Assembly: GCA_041748615.1 (NCBI GenBank)
Contig: JBGTCY010000009.1
Location: 1 to 16,278, forward strand
DNA from: JBGTCY01 sp041748615
GTDB taxonomy: Bacteria; Bacteroidota; Bacteroidia; Chitinophagales; CAIOSU01
DNA length: 16,278 nucleotides
Direction: 5' to 3'
Shown here: positions 1 through 8,500 of the stretch, in pieces
How positions within the stretch are numbered: position 1 is the first letter of the stretch
How the letters are laid out: each line of letters opens with the position of its first letter
Notes under the pieces: generated by a model
What the model was told of the DNA's origin: nothing
What the model saw: only the letters and a program-made list of their open reading frames with translations
The model's database searches: none
Position numbers and translations under genes: made by a program

Positions 1-3000
1 GTGATGAAACTGTTGTTTGTTTTTTTCTTCATCCCTTCTCTCGTCTTTTCTCAGCAATCGCTCCTGCATTCCGACCCGCTGCATGATTACAAGGAGGGCT
101 TGTCCTATTTTGAACAGAAAAATTATCTCCGTGCCAAGCAGCTATTGCTTCAGTTTGTGGAATCGCAGCCGGATGTGTTTCAAAACGTCAATCACACCCT
201 GAGCACCAACGCGCGTTTCTATGCCGCCTTTAGTGCGATGGAACTGCAACAGCCCGATGCCGAAAAGTTGATGTTTGAGTTGCTTGAAGTGTATGACGAA
301 CCGGCATTGAAACGTCTTGCTTATTTCTACCTCGGTAAACATTATTTCCGCGAAAAGAAATATAATGACGCCATCGAATGGTTCGAAAAAACCGAAACCG
401 CTGACCTCAACAGCGAAGACCTCGCGGAATATAAATTCCAGTTAGCTTATTCCTATTTCTATCGCAAGCGTCTGGATGAAGCTTACCTTCTGTTCAAAGA
501 GGTGCGCAACATCAAAAACAAATATTACTATCCCGCCAACTATTATTTCGGCTACATCGCTTTCGAAAGACGCGAATTCGACAATGCGCTGGATGGTTTC
601 AGCCGCATCAAAGATTCAAAAGTGTATGACAAAATCATCCCTTATTATATCGGTCAGATTTATTATTTCAGGAAACAATACAAAGAACTCGTTGAATACC
701 TGACACCGCTCATTGACGACCCATCGCTGAAATATTATAATGAGTTGAATCACCTTTTGGGACAAGCCTATTACGAGCTGGGCAATTTTGACAAAGCGGC
801 AAAACACCTCATGATTTATGTAACTCAATCCGGCAAGGCGCGTAAAGAAGATGTTTATCAATTAGGATTCGCGCTCTACAAAGCGGGAGACTATAAGGAA
901 GCGCTCATCCGCTTTGAACAATTGGACAACGAGCGCGACACTATCGGGCAAAATGCGTTGTACCTATTGGGCGATTGCTATCTGCGGGCAAACAATAAAT
1001 CAAAAGCGCGCAGCGCGTTTCAGCGTGCTGCGCAAATGGAATTCGACCCGTTCATCACCGAAAACGCGTTGTTCAGCTACGCCAAACTTTCCTACGAACA
1101 GGGCTTTGACACTGACGCCATCAAGGCATTTCAACAATATACCGACAAGTATGACGACCGTGAAAACACTGAAGAAGCCAAAGAACTGCTGACGGAGATG
1201 TTTCTCAACACCCGCAACTTCAAAGAAGCCATCCGCGTGATTGAGTCCATCAAAAACCCTTCTGTCAAAGTGAAAAAAGCCTACCAGGAAGTAGCCTTCT
1301 ATCGCGGATTGGAGCTCTACAATGACAAAGAACCGAATGAAGCGATTCGCATACTTGATGTTTCATTACAAAACCCTACCAATGCAAGCATCCGTGCATT
1401 GTCGCATTATTGGAAGGGGGAATCTTATTTTCTGAAAGAAGAATTTGCAAAAGCTTCGGCACAATACATTCAGTTTCTGAGTTTGTCTGGAATCAGCGAT
1501 TTGACTGAGAAGGATTGGTACGAATCGAATGCGCTCTATGGCGCTGGTTACTCATTGCATAAGCAGAAAAAGTATGCGGATGCATTGCCGTATTTCAACC
1601 GGAGTATTTCGAGGATTCGCCCGCTTGCCGACAAGCAACTGAAAGACAAAGTGCTGCCCGATGCGCTGTTGCGGGCGGGCGATTGCAGTTTCATGGTAAA
1701 GGATTATACGACTGCACTTGCAAATTATTCCGAAATCATCAGCGGTAAAAAAACGGGAGCTGACTATGCGACTTTTCAAAAAGGGATGATCCTCGGCTTG
1801 CAGGGCAAGTTAGATGATAAGGTTTCAACCCTGCAAACGATAGAAACTCAGTTTCCCGGTTCAATGTACCTCGATGATGCGCTGTATGAAACAGGCATCG
1901 CGCTTATCGCATTGGGAAAAAATCAATCCGCCATTCAATCGCTGAAAAAAGTAACAGAGCGTTTTCCTAACAGTACTTACGTGCCGAAAGCCTATCTGCG
2001 AATGGGATTGGTCTATTACAACATGGATGAAGTGAAAAACGCGGTGGACAGCTACAAAAAAGTAATTACCGGCTATCCCAACACAGTGGACGCCCAACAG
2101 GCATTACTCGGCATTGAAAAAATCTCCATCGCGGAAGGCAATCCTAATTTGTACCTCGATGTGGTGAATAAAACTCCGGGTTTGCAAGTGGCGGCTTCCA
2201 AAAAAGACAGCATCTCTTATTTCGCTGCCGAAACACAATTCGCCTCCGGCAAATGCGAGCAGGCAATTCAATCTTTTACCGGATACCTTGATGAATTTAA
2301 AGATGGATATTTCCGCTTGTCAGCTTTTTTCTATCGTGGTGAATGTTTTTATTCAACCAAAAATTTCGATGCGGCATTATCCGACTACGAAAAGGTGATT
2401 GACGCGGGAAAGAATATTTTTACCGAAAAAGCATTGGCAAAAGCATCACGCATCACGTTTGACAAAAAAGAATATCAAAAGGCTTATACCTATTTCAAAC
2501 TGTTGCTGGAGAATGCCTCATTTAAAGAAAATATTTATGCTGCCCAGTTGGGGTTGATGCGCTGTTCCTATCATTTACAGCGCATGAATGATTTAAAGGA
2601 ATTTGCGGAAGCCGTTTTGAACTCGCCCGACTCTCCGCAGGAGCATGACATCGAAGCAGAATTTTATCTGGGCAAAGTCGCATTCGCGGAAAAAGATTAC
2701 GACAAGGCAACACAGATTTTCAAAAAAACTGCCGAGCGCACCACGACCATCATCGGCTCTGAAGCAAAATACTTGGTGGCGGAAATCAGTTTCCTGAATG
2801 GCAACTTCCAGCAGTCGCATGATGAATGTTTGTCGCTGATTGAGATGAAACCCACCCACGAATACTGGCGCGTGAAAGGATTTATCCTGCTGGCGGAAAA
2901 CTATCACAAGCTAAACAACACCTTTCAGGCAAAAGCCACGCTGCAAAGCATCATTGACAATTATCAGGGAGAAGAATTGAACAAAGCAGCACGCGAAAAG

Positions 3001-3123
3001 CTCAGCCGCATCATCGCGGAGGAAAAAGTGAGGCAGGATTTTGAAATCGTTACGGATAGTTTATTGATGCAGGAAGAAGATTCGGACGATGTGATTGAAT
3101 TGGTAGTGCCCGTTGAAGATTAA
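1..3123 (+). CDS. Large secreted tetratricopeptide-repeat protein
   Basis: The protein has about 1,040 residues and no enzymatic motif. Residues 1-17 form a signal peptide (short charged start, Phe/Leu/Val-rich core, cleavage probably before the QQ pair), so it should be exported to the periplasm or held at the outer membrane. There is no lipobox Cys. The rest is almost entirely TPR-like helix pairs, for example near residues 105-130, 143-168, 178-204, 285-308, 317-343 and a clear tandem near 622-700. The last 30 residues are acidic. GTG at base 1 and ATG at base 4 are both possible starts; the signal peptide shows the 5' end is essentially complete. The barrel gene follows 96 bp downstream on the same strand, so a shared transcript and physical partnership are likely. 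TPR arrays act as protein scaffolds; the specific partner and job here are inference. No exact family name is recognised. Confidence 0.85.
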   Translation: MMKLLFVFFFIPSLVFSQQSLLHSDPLHDYKEGLSYFEQKNYLRAKQLLLQFVESQPDVFQNVNHTLSTNARFYAAFSAMELQQPDAEKLMFELLEVYDEPALKRLAYFYLGKHYFREKKYNDAIEWFEKTETADLNSEDLAEYKFQLAYSYFYRKRLDEAYLLFKEVRNIKNKYYYPANYYFGYIAFERREFDNALDGFSRIKDSKVYDKIIPYYIGQIYYFRKQYKELVEYLTPLIDDPSLKYYNELNHLLGQAYYELGNFDKAAKHLMIYVTQSGKARKEDVYQLGFALYKAGDYKEALIRFEQLDNERDTIGQNALYLLGDCYLRANNKSKARSAFQRAAQMEFDPFITENALFSYAKLSYEQGFDTDAIKAFQQYTDKYDDRENTEEAKELLTEMFLNTRNFKEAIRVIESIKNPSVKVKKAYQEVAFYRGLELYNDKEPNEAIRILDVSLQNPTNASIRALSHYWKGESYFLKEEFAKASAQYIQFLSLSGISDLTEKDWYESNALYGAGYSLHKQKKYADALPYFNRSISRIRPLADKQLKDKVLPDALLRAGDCSFMVKDYTTALANYSEIISGKKTGADYATFQKGMILGLQGKLDDKVSTLQTIETQFPGSMYLDDALYETGIALIALGKNQSAIQSLKKVTERFPNSTYVPKAYLRMGLVYYNMDEVKNAVDSYKKVITGYPNTVDAQQALLGIEKISIAEGNPNLYLDVVNKTPGLQVAASKKDSISYFAAETQFASGKCEQAIQSFTGYLDEFKDGYFRLSAFFYRGECFYSTKNFDAALSDYEKVIDAGKNIFTEKALAKASRITFDKKEYQKAYTYFKLLLENASFKENIYAAQLGLMRCSYHLQRMNDLKEFAEAVLNSPDSPQEHDIEAEFYLGKVAFAEKDYDKATQIFKKTAERTTTIIGSEAKYLVAEISFLNGNFQQSHDECLSLIEMKPTHEYWRVKGFILLAENYHKLNNTFQAKATLQSIIDNYQGEELNKAAREKLSRIIAEEKVRQDFEIVTDSLLMQEEDSDDVIELVVPVED

Positions 3124-3138
3124 TTGAAAGCACACGCT

Positions 3139-3180
3139 CGCCTCTGGCGGGGGTGGATTATTAAACAGCCTCCGGCTGTT
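3139..3180. repeat. Double intercistronic hairpin, REP-like
   Basis: Two adjacent inverted repeats lie in the 96-bp gap between the TPR and barrel genes. The first is CGCC-TCT-GGCG (3139-3149). The second is AACAGCC-TCC-GGCTGTT (3164-3180), a perfect 7-bp stem. An A-run follows on the + strand, so this is not a rho-independent terminator for the upstream gene. GC-rich paired hairpins inside an operon are typical of REP-type elements or mRNA-stability structures. Assignment to a dispersed family needs genome-wide comparison. Confidence 0.5.
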
Positions 3181-3219
3181 AAGAAAAAAAATAGTATCAA
3201 AAAAATCATTCATCATCTA

Positions 3220-4851
3220 ATGAACAAGCAATTTTCCTTTTTAACATTCATCCTGCTCTCGTGCATTGCTTATCATGCGATTGCTCAGCAAGATGGAATA
3301 CGCCCCGAAGATGTGGTTGTGGAAACAGATTACACACCAGTGTTGTCCGATGCGGTGAAAATCAATTTTCCCGCGACCTTAACCGCGCGACAGCAGCAGG
3401 CGCGTTTTGATTTGTTTTATAGCACACCTGTCCGTCAATTGCAAGTACCGTTTGCACCAGTACCCCTGAAACCAGTGGCTATCGGCAAAGAAGCGCAGGA
3501 GCAACATCCGATGTCTTATTTCAAATTAGGATTCGGAACCCAACTCAGCCCCCTCGCGGAAGCATTGTGGACTGACGGCAAGATTGAAAAATATCACTAT
3601 GGTGCGTTTTTCCGTCATTTCTCTTCGCGCGGCAGCAAGATAAATCACCAGGATTTCAGCGAAACTGAAGCCGCGGTGTTCGCGACTTATTTCACTAAAA
3701 AAGCAAGACTCAACACCGAATTGAAATACCGCAACAATGCTGTGTTTTATTATGGCTATGACCATGCAGTAGATACCTTCAGCCGCAAAGAAGTTAAACA
3801 GCGTTTCGGCAACTTTGCGTGGGAGTCGAGCATCGTCAATATTCAACCGAAAAAATCTTACGACTATGATGTGCGATTCGGGTTCAATCATTTCAGTGAT
3901 CGCTTCGATATCAGCGAAGCCAGCCCATGGGTGACCGCGCGCTTCTCAAAAATTTTCAAAGACAAACATTTTCTCACGCTGCGCCTGCATGAAGACCTTG
4001 ATATTTTCAAGCGCGACACGACCTCAAGAAGCCGCAACATCTTCAGCGTGAAACCGGTTTATGAATTCAACGACCAGACATGGCGGTTTTTCGGAGGCGC
4101 AGATTTCACCTGGGAGAAAAACATTTTTCACCTCTTCCCGGAACTAGGACTTGAACGCTCGCTCTATGAACGCTACATCATTCTCTACAACGGCTGGCGC
4201 ATGGAACTGCAACGGACGAGTTATCAAACCCTCACCGAAGAAAATCCCTGGCTCGGCAATGATTTCTCGCTGCGCAACACCTGGTTTGAAGACCGCTACA
4301 TCGGGCTGAAAGGTACGGTGAAAGACTTTACCTACAATGTAAGGTTCGCACAGCGATTAGTGAGGCGCATGCCCCTGTTTGTTAATGACACCACTAACAT
4401 GAAACAGTTTGAAGTGGTGTATGACCGCAGGGCAAACCTGCTGAACCTCCATGCTGAACTTTTTTACAGAGTCACGAGTGCGCTCAACTTCAGCGCTACG
4501 CTCGAATACATCCATTACGAAATGGACATCGTGGAGCGCGCCTGGCACTTGCCCAATTTCAAATTTGATTTCAACACGCAATATTCCATCAAAAAGAAAG
4601 TGTATCTCACGCTCAGCATCCTCGCCCGCGATGGGGTGCTTGCAAGAGTACCGGATTTTGAAAATGGCACGTTTGTCCCCCGCGAACTCAAAGGTACGCT
4701 CGACCTCAACCTTGGCGCAACCTATAAATTTTCTAAAAACTTTTCATTCTTCTGCAATCTCAACAACCTTGCGTCCATCAAATACCAACGTTACTATCTC
4801 TATCCATCTTATGGTTTCAATGGAATGGTCGGTGTGATATTTAACTATTAA
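3220..4851 (+). CDS. Outer-membrane beta-barrel protein, partner of the TPR protein
   Basis: From ATG 3220 the protein has 543 residues. The frame is open back to 3124, but ATG 3220 is preferred because it starts a clean signal peptide (residues 1-22, cleaved after AIA before QQ). A short extracellular-type or periplasmic N-terminal segment follows, carrying the motif YTPVLSDAVKINFP (about 38-51). I recall similar Y-x-P-x-x-x-DA-x-K-I-N segments at the N-termini of Bacteroidota proteins usually labelled TonB-dependent receptor. From about residue 97 on, alternating aromatic and polar strands continue to the end, which is the aromatic terminus GVIFNY expected of a barrel. The length is too short for a classical TonB-dependent receptor with plug domain (usually 700 or more), and I see no plug or TonB box. 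It is probably co-expressed with the TPR gene. Substrate unknown. Confidence 0.8.
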   Translation: MNKQFSFLTFILLSCIAYHAIAQQDGIRPEDVVVETDYTPVLSDAVKINFPATLTARQQQARFDLFYSTPVRQLQVPFAPVPLKPVAIGKEAQEQHPMSYFKLGFGTQLSPLAEALWTDGKIEKYHYGAFFRHFSSRGSKINHQDFSETEAAVFATYFTKKARLNTELKYRNNAVFYYGYDHAVDTFSRKEVKQRFGNFAWESSIVNIQPKKSYDYDVRFGFNHFSDRFDISEASPWVTARFSKIFKDKHFLTLRLHEDLDIFKRDTTSRSRNIFSVKPVYEFNDQTWRFFGGADFTWEKNIFHLFPELGLERSLYERYIILYNGWRMELQRTSYQTLTEENPWLGNDFSLRNTWFEDRYIGLKGTVKDFTYNVRFAQRLVRRMPLFVNDTTNMKQFEVVYDRRANLLNLHAELFYRVTSALNFSATLEYIHYEMDIVERAWHLPNFKFDFNTQYSIKKKVYLTLSILARDGVLARVPDFENGTFVPRELKGTLDLNLGATYKFSKNFSFFCNLNNLASIKYQRYYLYPSYGFNGMVGVIFNY

Positions 4852-5089
4852 AAACACACCTTTATTTTAATTTCCGAATCTATTTTGCGCTTACCCTGTA
4901 GGATGAATTCTTTCTTTGATTGGTAAATCCCGCGATTGAAGTTCTTTGACTTCGGGTGAAAAGGTTTGTACAGAATTCTATTCGCAATCATTTTTTACGT
5001 GGACAATATCCTCTAAGAATTTTTGGCGCTGCGAAGATGTCCGGTTATCTATGCAATGTTGGTTTATTACTTTTCATGACTTAGGTAGC
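4852..5089 (+). other. Possible 3' UTR or small RNA region upstream of a terminator
   Basis: This 238-bp stretch separates the barrel stop codon from the first strong terminator. It holds no convincing ORF. Small inverted repeats are visible: GAAGT/ACTTC (4938-4942 and 4949-4953) and GGACA/TGTCC (5001-5005 and 5038-5042). It could be a long 3' UTR of the TPR-barrel transcript, or the body of a small RNA ending at 5128. I found no convincing promoter for a separate RNA. Confidence 0.25.
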
Positions 5090-5128
5090 AAAAGCCGCTG
5101 ATGCCCATCAGCGGCTTTTGTGTTTTTT
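5090..5128 (+). terminator. Strong rho-independent terminator
   Basis: A perfect 14-bp inverted repeat, AAAAGCCGCTGATG (5090-5103) and CATCAGCGGCTTTT (5106-5119), is followed by GTGTTTTTT. On the + strand this is a textbook intrinsic terminator for the TPR-barrel transcript. The A-run at the left arm gives some U-run on the other strand too, so it may also act weakly as a backstop for tamB readthrough. Confidence 0.85.
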
Positions 5129-5129
5129 G

Positions 5130-5521
5130 ATATTGTTGCTATTTGAGTATCTGAGGCGAATTTTAAAGAATAACCCCAAATTATTTGCATAATCTGCCAC
5201 AGATTCACAGATTAAGCATTCCGGTAAATCGGAACAAAACAGCAATTATCAAATAGCAAATAAATTCAAAATTCAAATTTTCAATTCAATAATACAAGGT
5301 AATCGGTTATCAAAGAAAGGACTGTTTTGCTTATGGTAAAAATGTTTCTATGAATTATGTGAAATACTATATCGTTTGGAATTTCAATACTATATATTGT
5401 GTTTTATTTGATATTTTTACTTTTATTTGAATATTTTCTTGACAACATGATGGTATAAGTTGAGCGTTAAGCGACTAATATCAGTCTAATATCTGTTGGC
5501 AGATTGCATGATTCTATTTTT
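5130..5521. other. AT-rich intergenic region with short direct repeats, no gene
   Basis: About 390 bp lie between the terminator and the end of tamB. I see no ORF with coding character and no RNA gene. Besides the octamer repeat it holds AATACTATAT twice (5363-5372, 5386-5395), TTTTATTTGA twice with similar flanks (5402-5417, 5421-5437), CTAATATC twice at an 11-bp offset (5475-5482, 5486-5493), and a small hairpin ATCTG-TTGG-CAGAT (5491-5504). No clear terminator for tamB is visible on the - strand. Confidence 0.6.
5198..5213 (-). repeat. Tandem AATCTGTG octamer repeat
   Basis: CACAGATT occurs twice in direct tandem, reading AATCTGTG-AATCTGTG on the - strand. A short hairpin AATCTG-CCA-CAGATT (5191-5205) overlaps it. 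A related AATCTGTG-containing array lies at 13180-13211, in another intergenic gap. Confidence 0.55.
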
Positions 5522-8500
5522 TTATTCCTCCTCCGTACCTTTCGCTTTGTCAAGCGGAGTCGAGTCATCTCCCGGGCTTTCATTTTTCTCATCTTTTCTG
5601 CGATTGCGCTCGTCAAGGCTGCGCCTAATGTTCGGGAAAAGGTCTTTTACGTTATTAAACTCACGCTGATAGGAAATACCCACTCCGGTTTTATTCCGGT
5701 TCCTGTCCTGAAACATGTCGTATTTACCTTTCCTGAATCCTTTTGCGCGCAGCCTGCCATCAGGCGTGATACTGTATTGAATTTCAAAGTCACCCGCGAT
5801 GTTGCTCGCGCGGTCGCTGTCTGCGCTTTGAATATCGCCAAAATCGAAGTTGCCGCCTACATCTATCAGGATACGATCGTTGTAAAATGTTTTGGTGAGC
5901 GCTAATTGCAATTCCTGGCGGTTCTGAAAATCAATCGGCTCACCGCTGCCGGTGTTACCGCCATTGATATCAGAACGATAAGAACGGTAATTGATATTAA
6001 ATTGAACATCGGTGATGAAGTCAGAAACCCAGTCGCTGAGATACATGGAAAGCTGGTTGGAAATAAACTCGCTGACCGAGTTATTGACGTCAGAAGCGAC
6101 ATTGGGTTCACCGGTGCCGGTGCGTTGCGGGAGGAATCGGTTTAGCACCAGCAAACCCACCACCTGCCTGTTAAATTCATTGGGATTGAAATTAAGCTCC
6201 TGAAATTTACTTTCAAGCGCGGTGCGGATGGCAGGGTCGGCATCGGGCACCTTGATGTCAAAACGGATTTCGGGATTTGAAAGCGAACCGGAAATCAGCA
6301 GGTACAAAAAGACGGGTACACGGTTTTTCGCGCGCTGCAATTCGTTATCGCCCGTCACGATATCTTCAATCAAATCATGCGGAGAAGCGCGCAATTTATA
6401 AACCGCTTTGATGTCAAGCACGGCATTATCCGGGTTGCCGTTCCAAACGATGTTGCTGCCTTTTTCAATGTTGAACCGCTTGCTGATGATATTTTGCATG
6501 GTGAACAGATAGTTGCCGTCCACGATGCGATAATTTCCGATAATGGAGAGTTCGCCAAGATGATTCAACATTACTTTCAGATTGCCTTCTGCCTGTGTTC
6601 TGATAACGTCACCGCCTTCATTATCCAAAATCAAACTCACCGTGGCATCCGGTGTTACTTCCACATCAATATTCAGGATGATTCCGCTGGATTTCGTTAC
6701 ATATCTCTGCTTCACAGTTTCTTTCACATTCGGATTAATAAAACGGTAGAATGAATACTGAGCCACATCTTTTGAATCGGTAATATTGACTGACGCGATG
6801 GTGTTAGGTTGCGTTTTTCCGGAAATATAAAATTCAACTAATTTCAACGGACCCCTGATTAACGCGATGCCTTTTGCAAACAATCTGCCGTAGAAAGGTT
6901 CGCTCGAAGCGTGAGAGGTATTCATGAACATGAAATTGTCGGTTTCAACTTTTACATCAATGGCAAAATCTTTAAAGTTGCTGTAAGTGATGTTGCCTGT
7001 CGCGTTTGCGGAATTGCGTTCTTCATCCCTGAGTTGAAGTTTGCCAAAGTCAATCAACCCGCGTGAAAAGGTGAATTTTCCTTCATCAAAAGAATAGATT
7101 GTGTTGAGATAATTGATTTTTGCCTGTACTTTTTTTCCGAATAGAGAGCCGGTAATTAAAGGATTATCAAGCGAGCCGGAGAATTGCAGTTTTCCGTTCA
7201 GGTCGCCTTCCACGCGTGAGATTTCTTTTTGGATAAACGGCTCAACGTGGGGCAAATGAAGATTGGTGATGTCAAAATCAAGATTGAGATTGTCTTTGCG
7301 CTTGTCCATGAAATATTCACCTTTCACTTTGATGTTGTTGGATTCGCCCATGAGGCTCATGTTAATGTCAGCGCTTTCAGCGCCCGGTTTAAAATTGGTG
7401 GTAAGAATAATATTTCCCAGCGTGTGATTATTTACTTTGAAAGAATCAACAAACATGGAAGCCAGCAGCACCTGTTTTTTCAGGACATTCAGAATGGTTG
7501 CAGAACCGTTGATTTTTCCATCCACCTTGATTTTTGAAGCGGGCATGAACGCGCGGCTGACACTGTGTAAATTAAAATCACGGAAAAACACCGAGAGATG
7601 ATTTCCTCCGAAGGCATCCATGAAAGTTTTGAATTCAAGCTGACCGGCATCATTGGTGAGAATAAGTTTCTCAACCATCAGCTTGTCTTTTTCATAATAA
7701 ATCTGATTGCCATCGGAAATCACCCATTCTTCGTTATTTAAAAAAATTGAGGAAGGAAGCAGTTGTAAGGCAACCGACTTGAAATCAGTAAAGACTTGCC
7801 CGTTTAGTTCCATGCGGTTAGGCGCGTCATCCGGTTGTGCCTTGAGGGTAAAACTGATGCTGTCAGATTTGATGCGGGAATCAAGCAGAATCCGCTCTGT
7901 GATGAAATTTTCTTTATGCAAAAAAGAATCAATGGATGCCGCTAAGGAAAAGTTTTGAGCGTCAGACTGAGTTTTCAATGTAATTCCTTTCAGTTGAATC
8001 TTGTCGTATTTTATACTGTCCACGAAACCTTCAATGTCCATGAGGTAATTGATATTGTTAAACTTGCCTTTGGTAAAACCACGGCTGATATTAGTGAATG
8101 AAGTGTCAATGAGTTTGGTCAGATTGCGGGTGTCCTTCACGGTGAAATCAAAATCAAAATTCTGTTCTTCGGTTTCTTCCTTTAACGGTTGAGTCCCGGT
8201 TTTAAAATAATGCCTGACCGCGTTCAACATAGAACTTGGCAGGGTTTGATAAGAAAAACTGCCGATGATGTTGCCGTCCAGCACATCGGAACGCAGTGTA
8301 ATCAGTTTGCCTTTGCCTCCCAACGGAAGCGCTTTGAGCATAAAAGTATCTAACTCGAAATGCTCACCGTTTTTTTCAACCTGCGTATTGAAGAGACCCG
8401 CGTATCCCATGAAATTGTCGGGTTCAAGACCGGCAAAGTCGAGTTGAAGAAAAGAGGAAATGGAATAGTCAACTTTTGAAAGATTTAATGGTTTCAGATT

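Noticed and set aside
3121..3219. Stop-codon readthrough making a fused TPR-barrel protein, since the two frames are the same and open apart from one TAA.
   Set aside because: The barrel has its own start and a good signal peptide at 3220, and a 32-codon open stretch occurs often by chance. No readthrough signal is visible.
5440..5461. Sigma70-like TTGACA and TATAAG pair.
   Set aside because: The spacing is 9 bp instead of about 17, this consensus is not the Bacteroidota one, and no gene follows.
5504..6754. Open + strand frames of 60-130 codons opposite tamB, for example 5504-5905 and 6377-6754.
   Set aside because: They lie wholly inside the tamB coding sequence, encode no recognisable domain and are antisense shadows.
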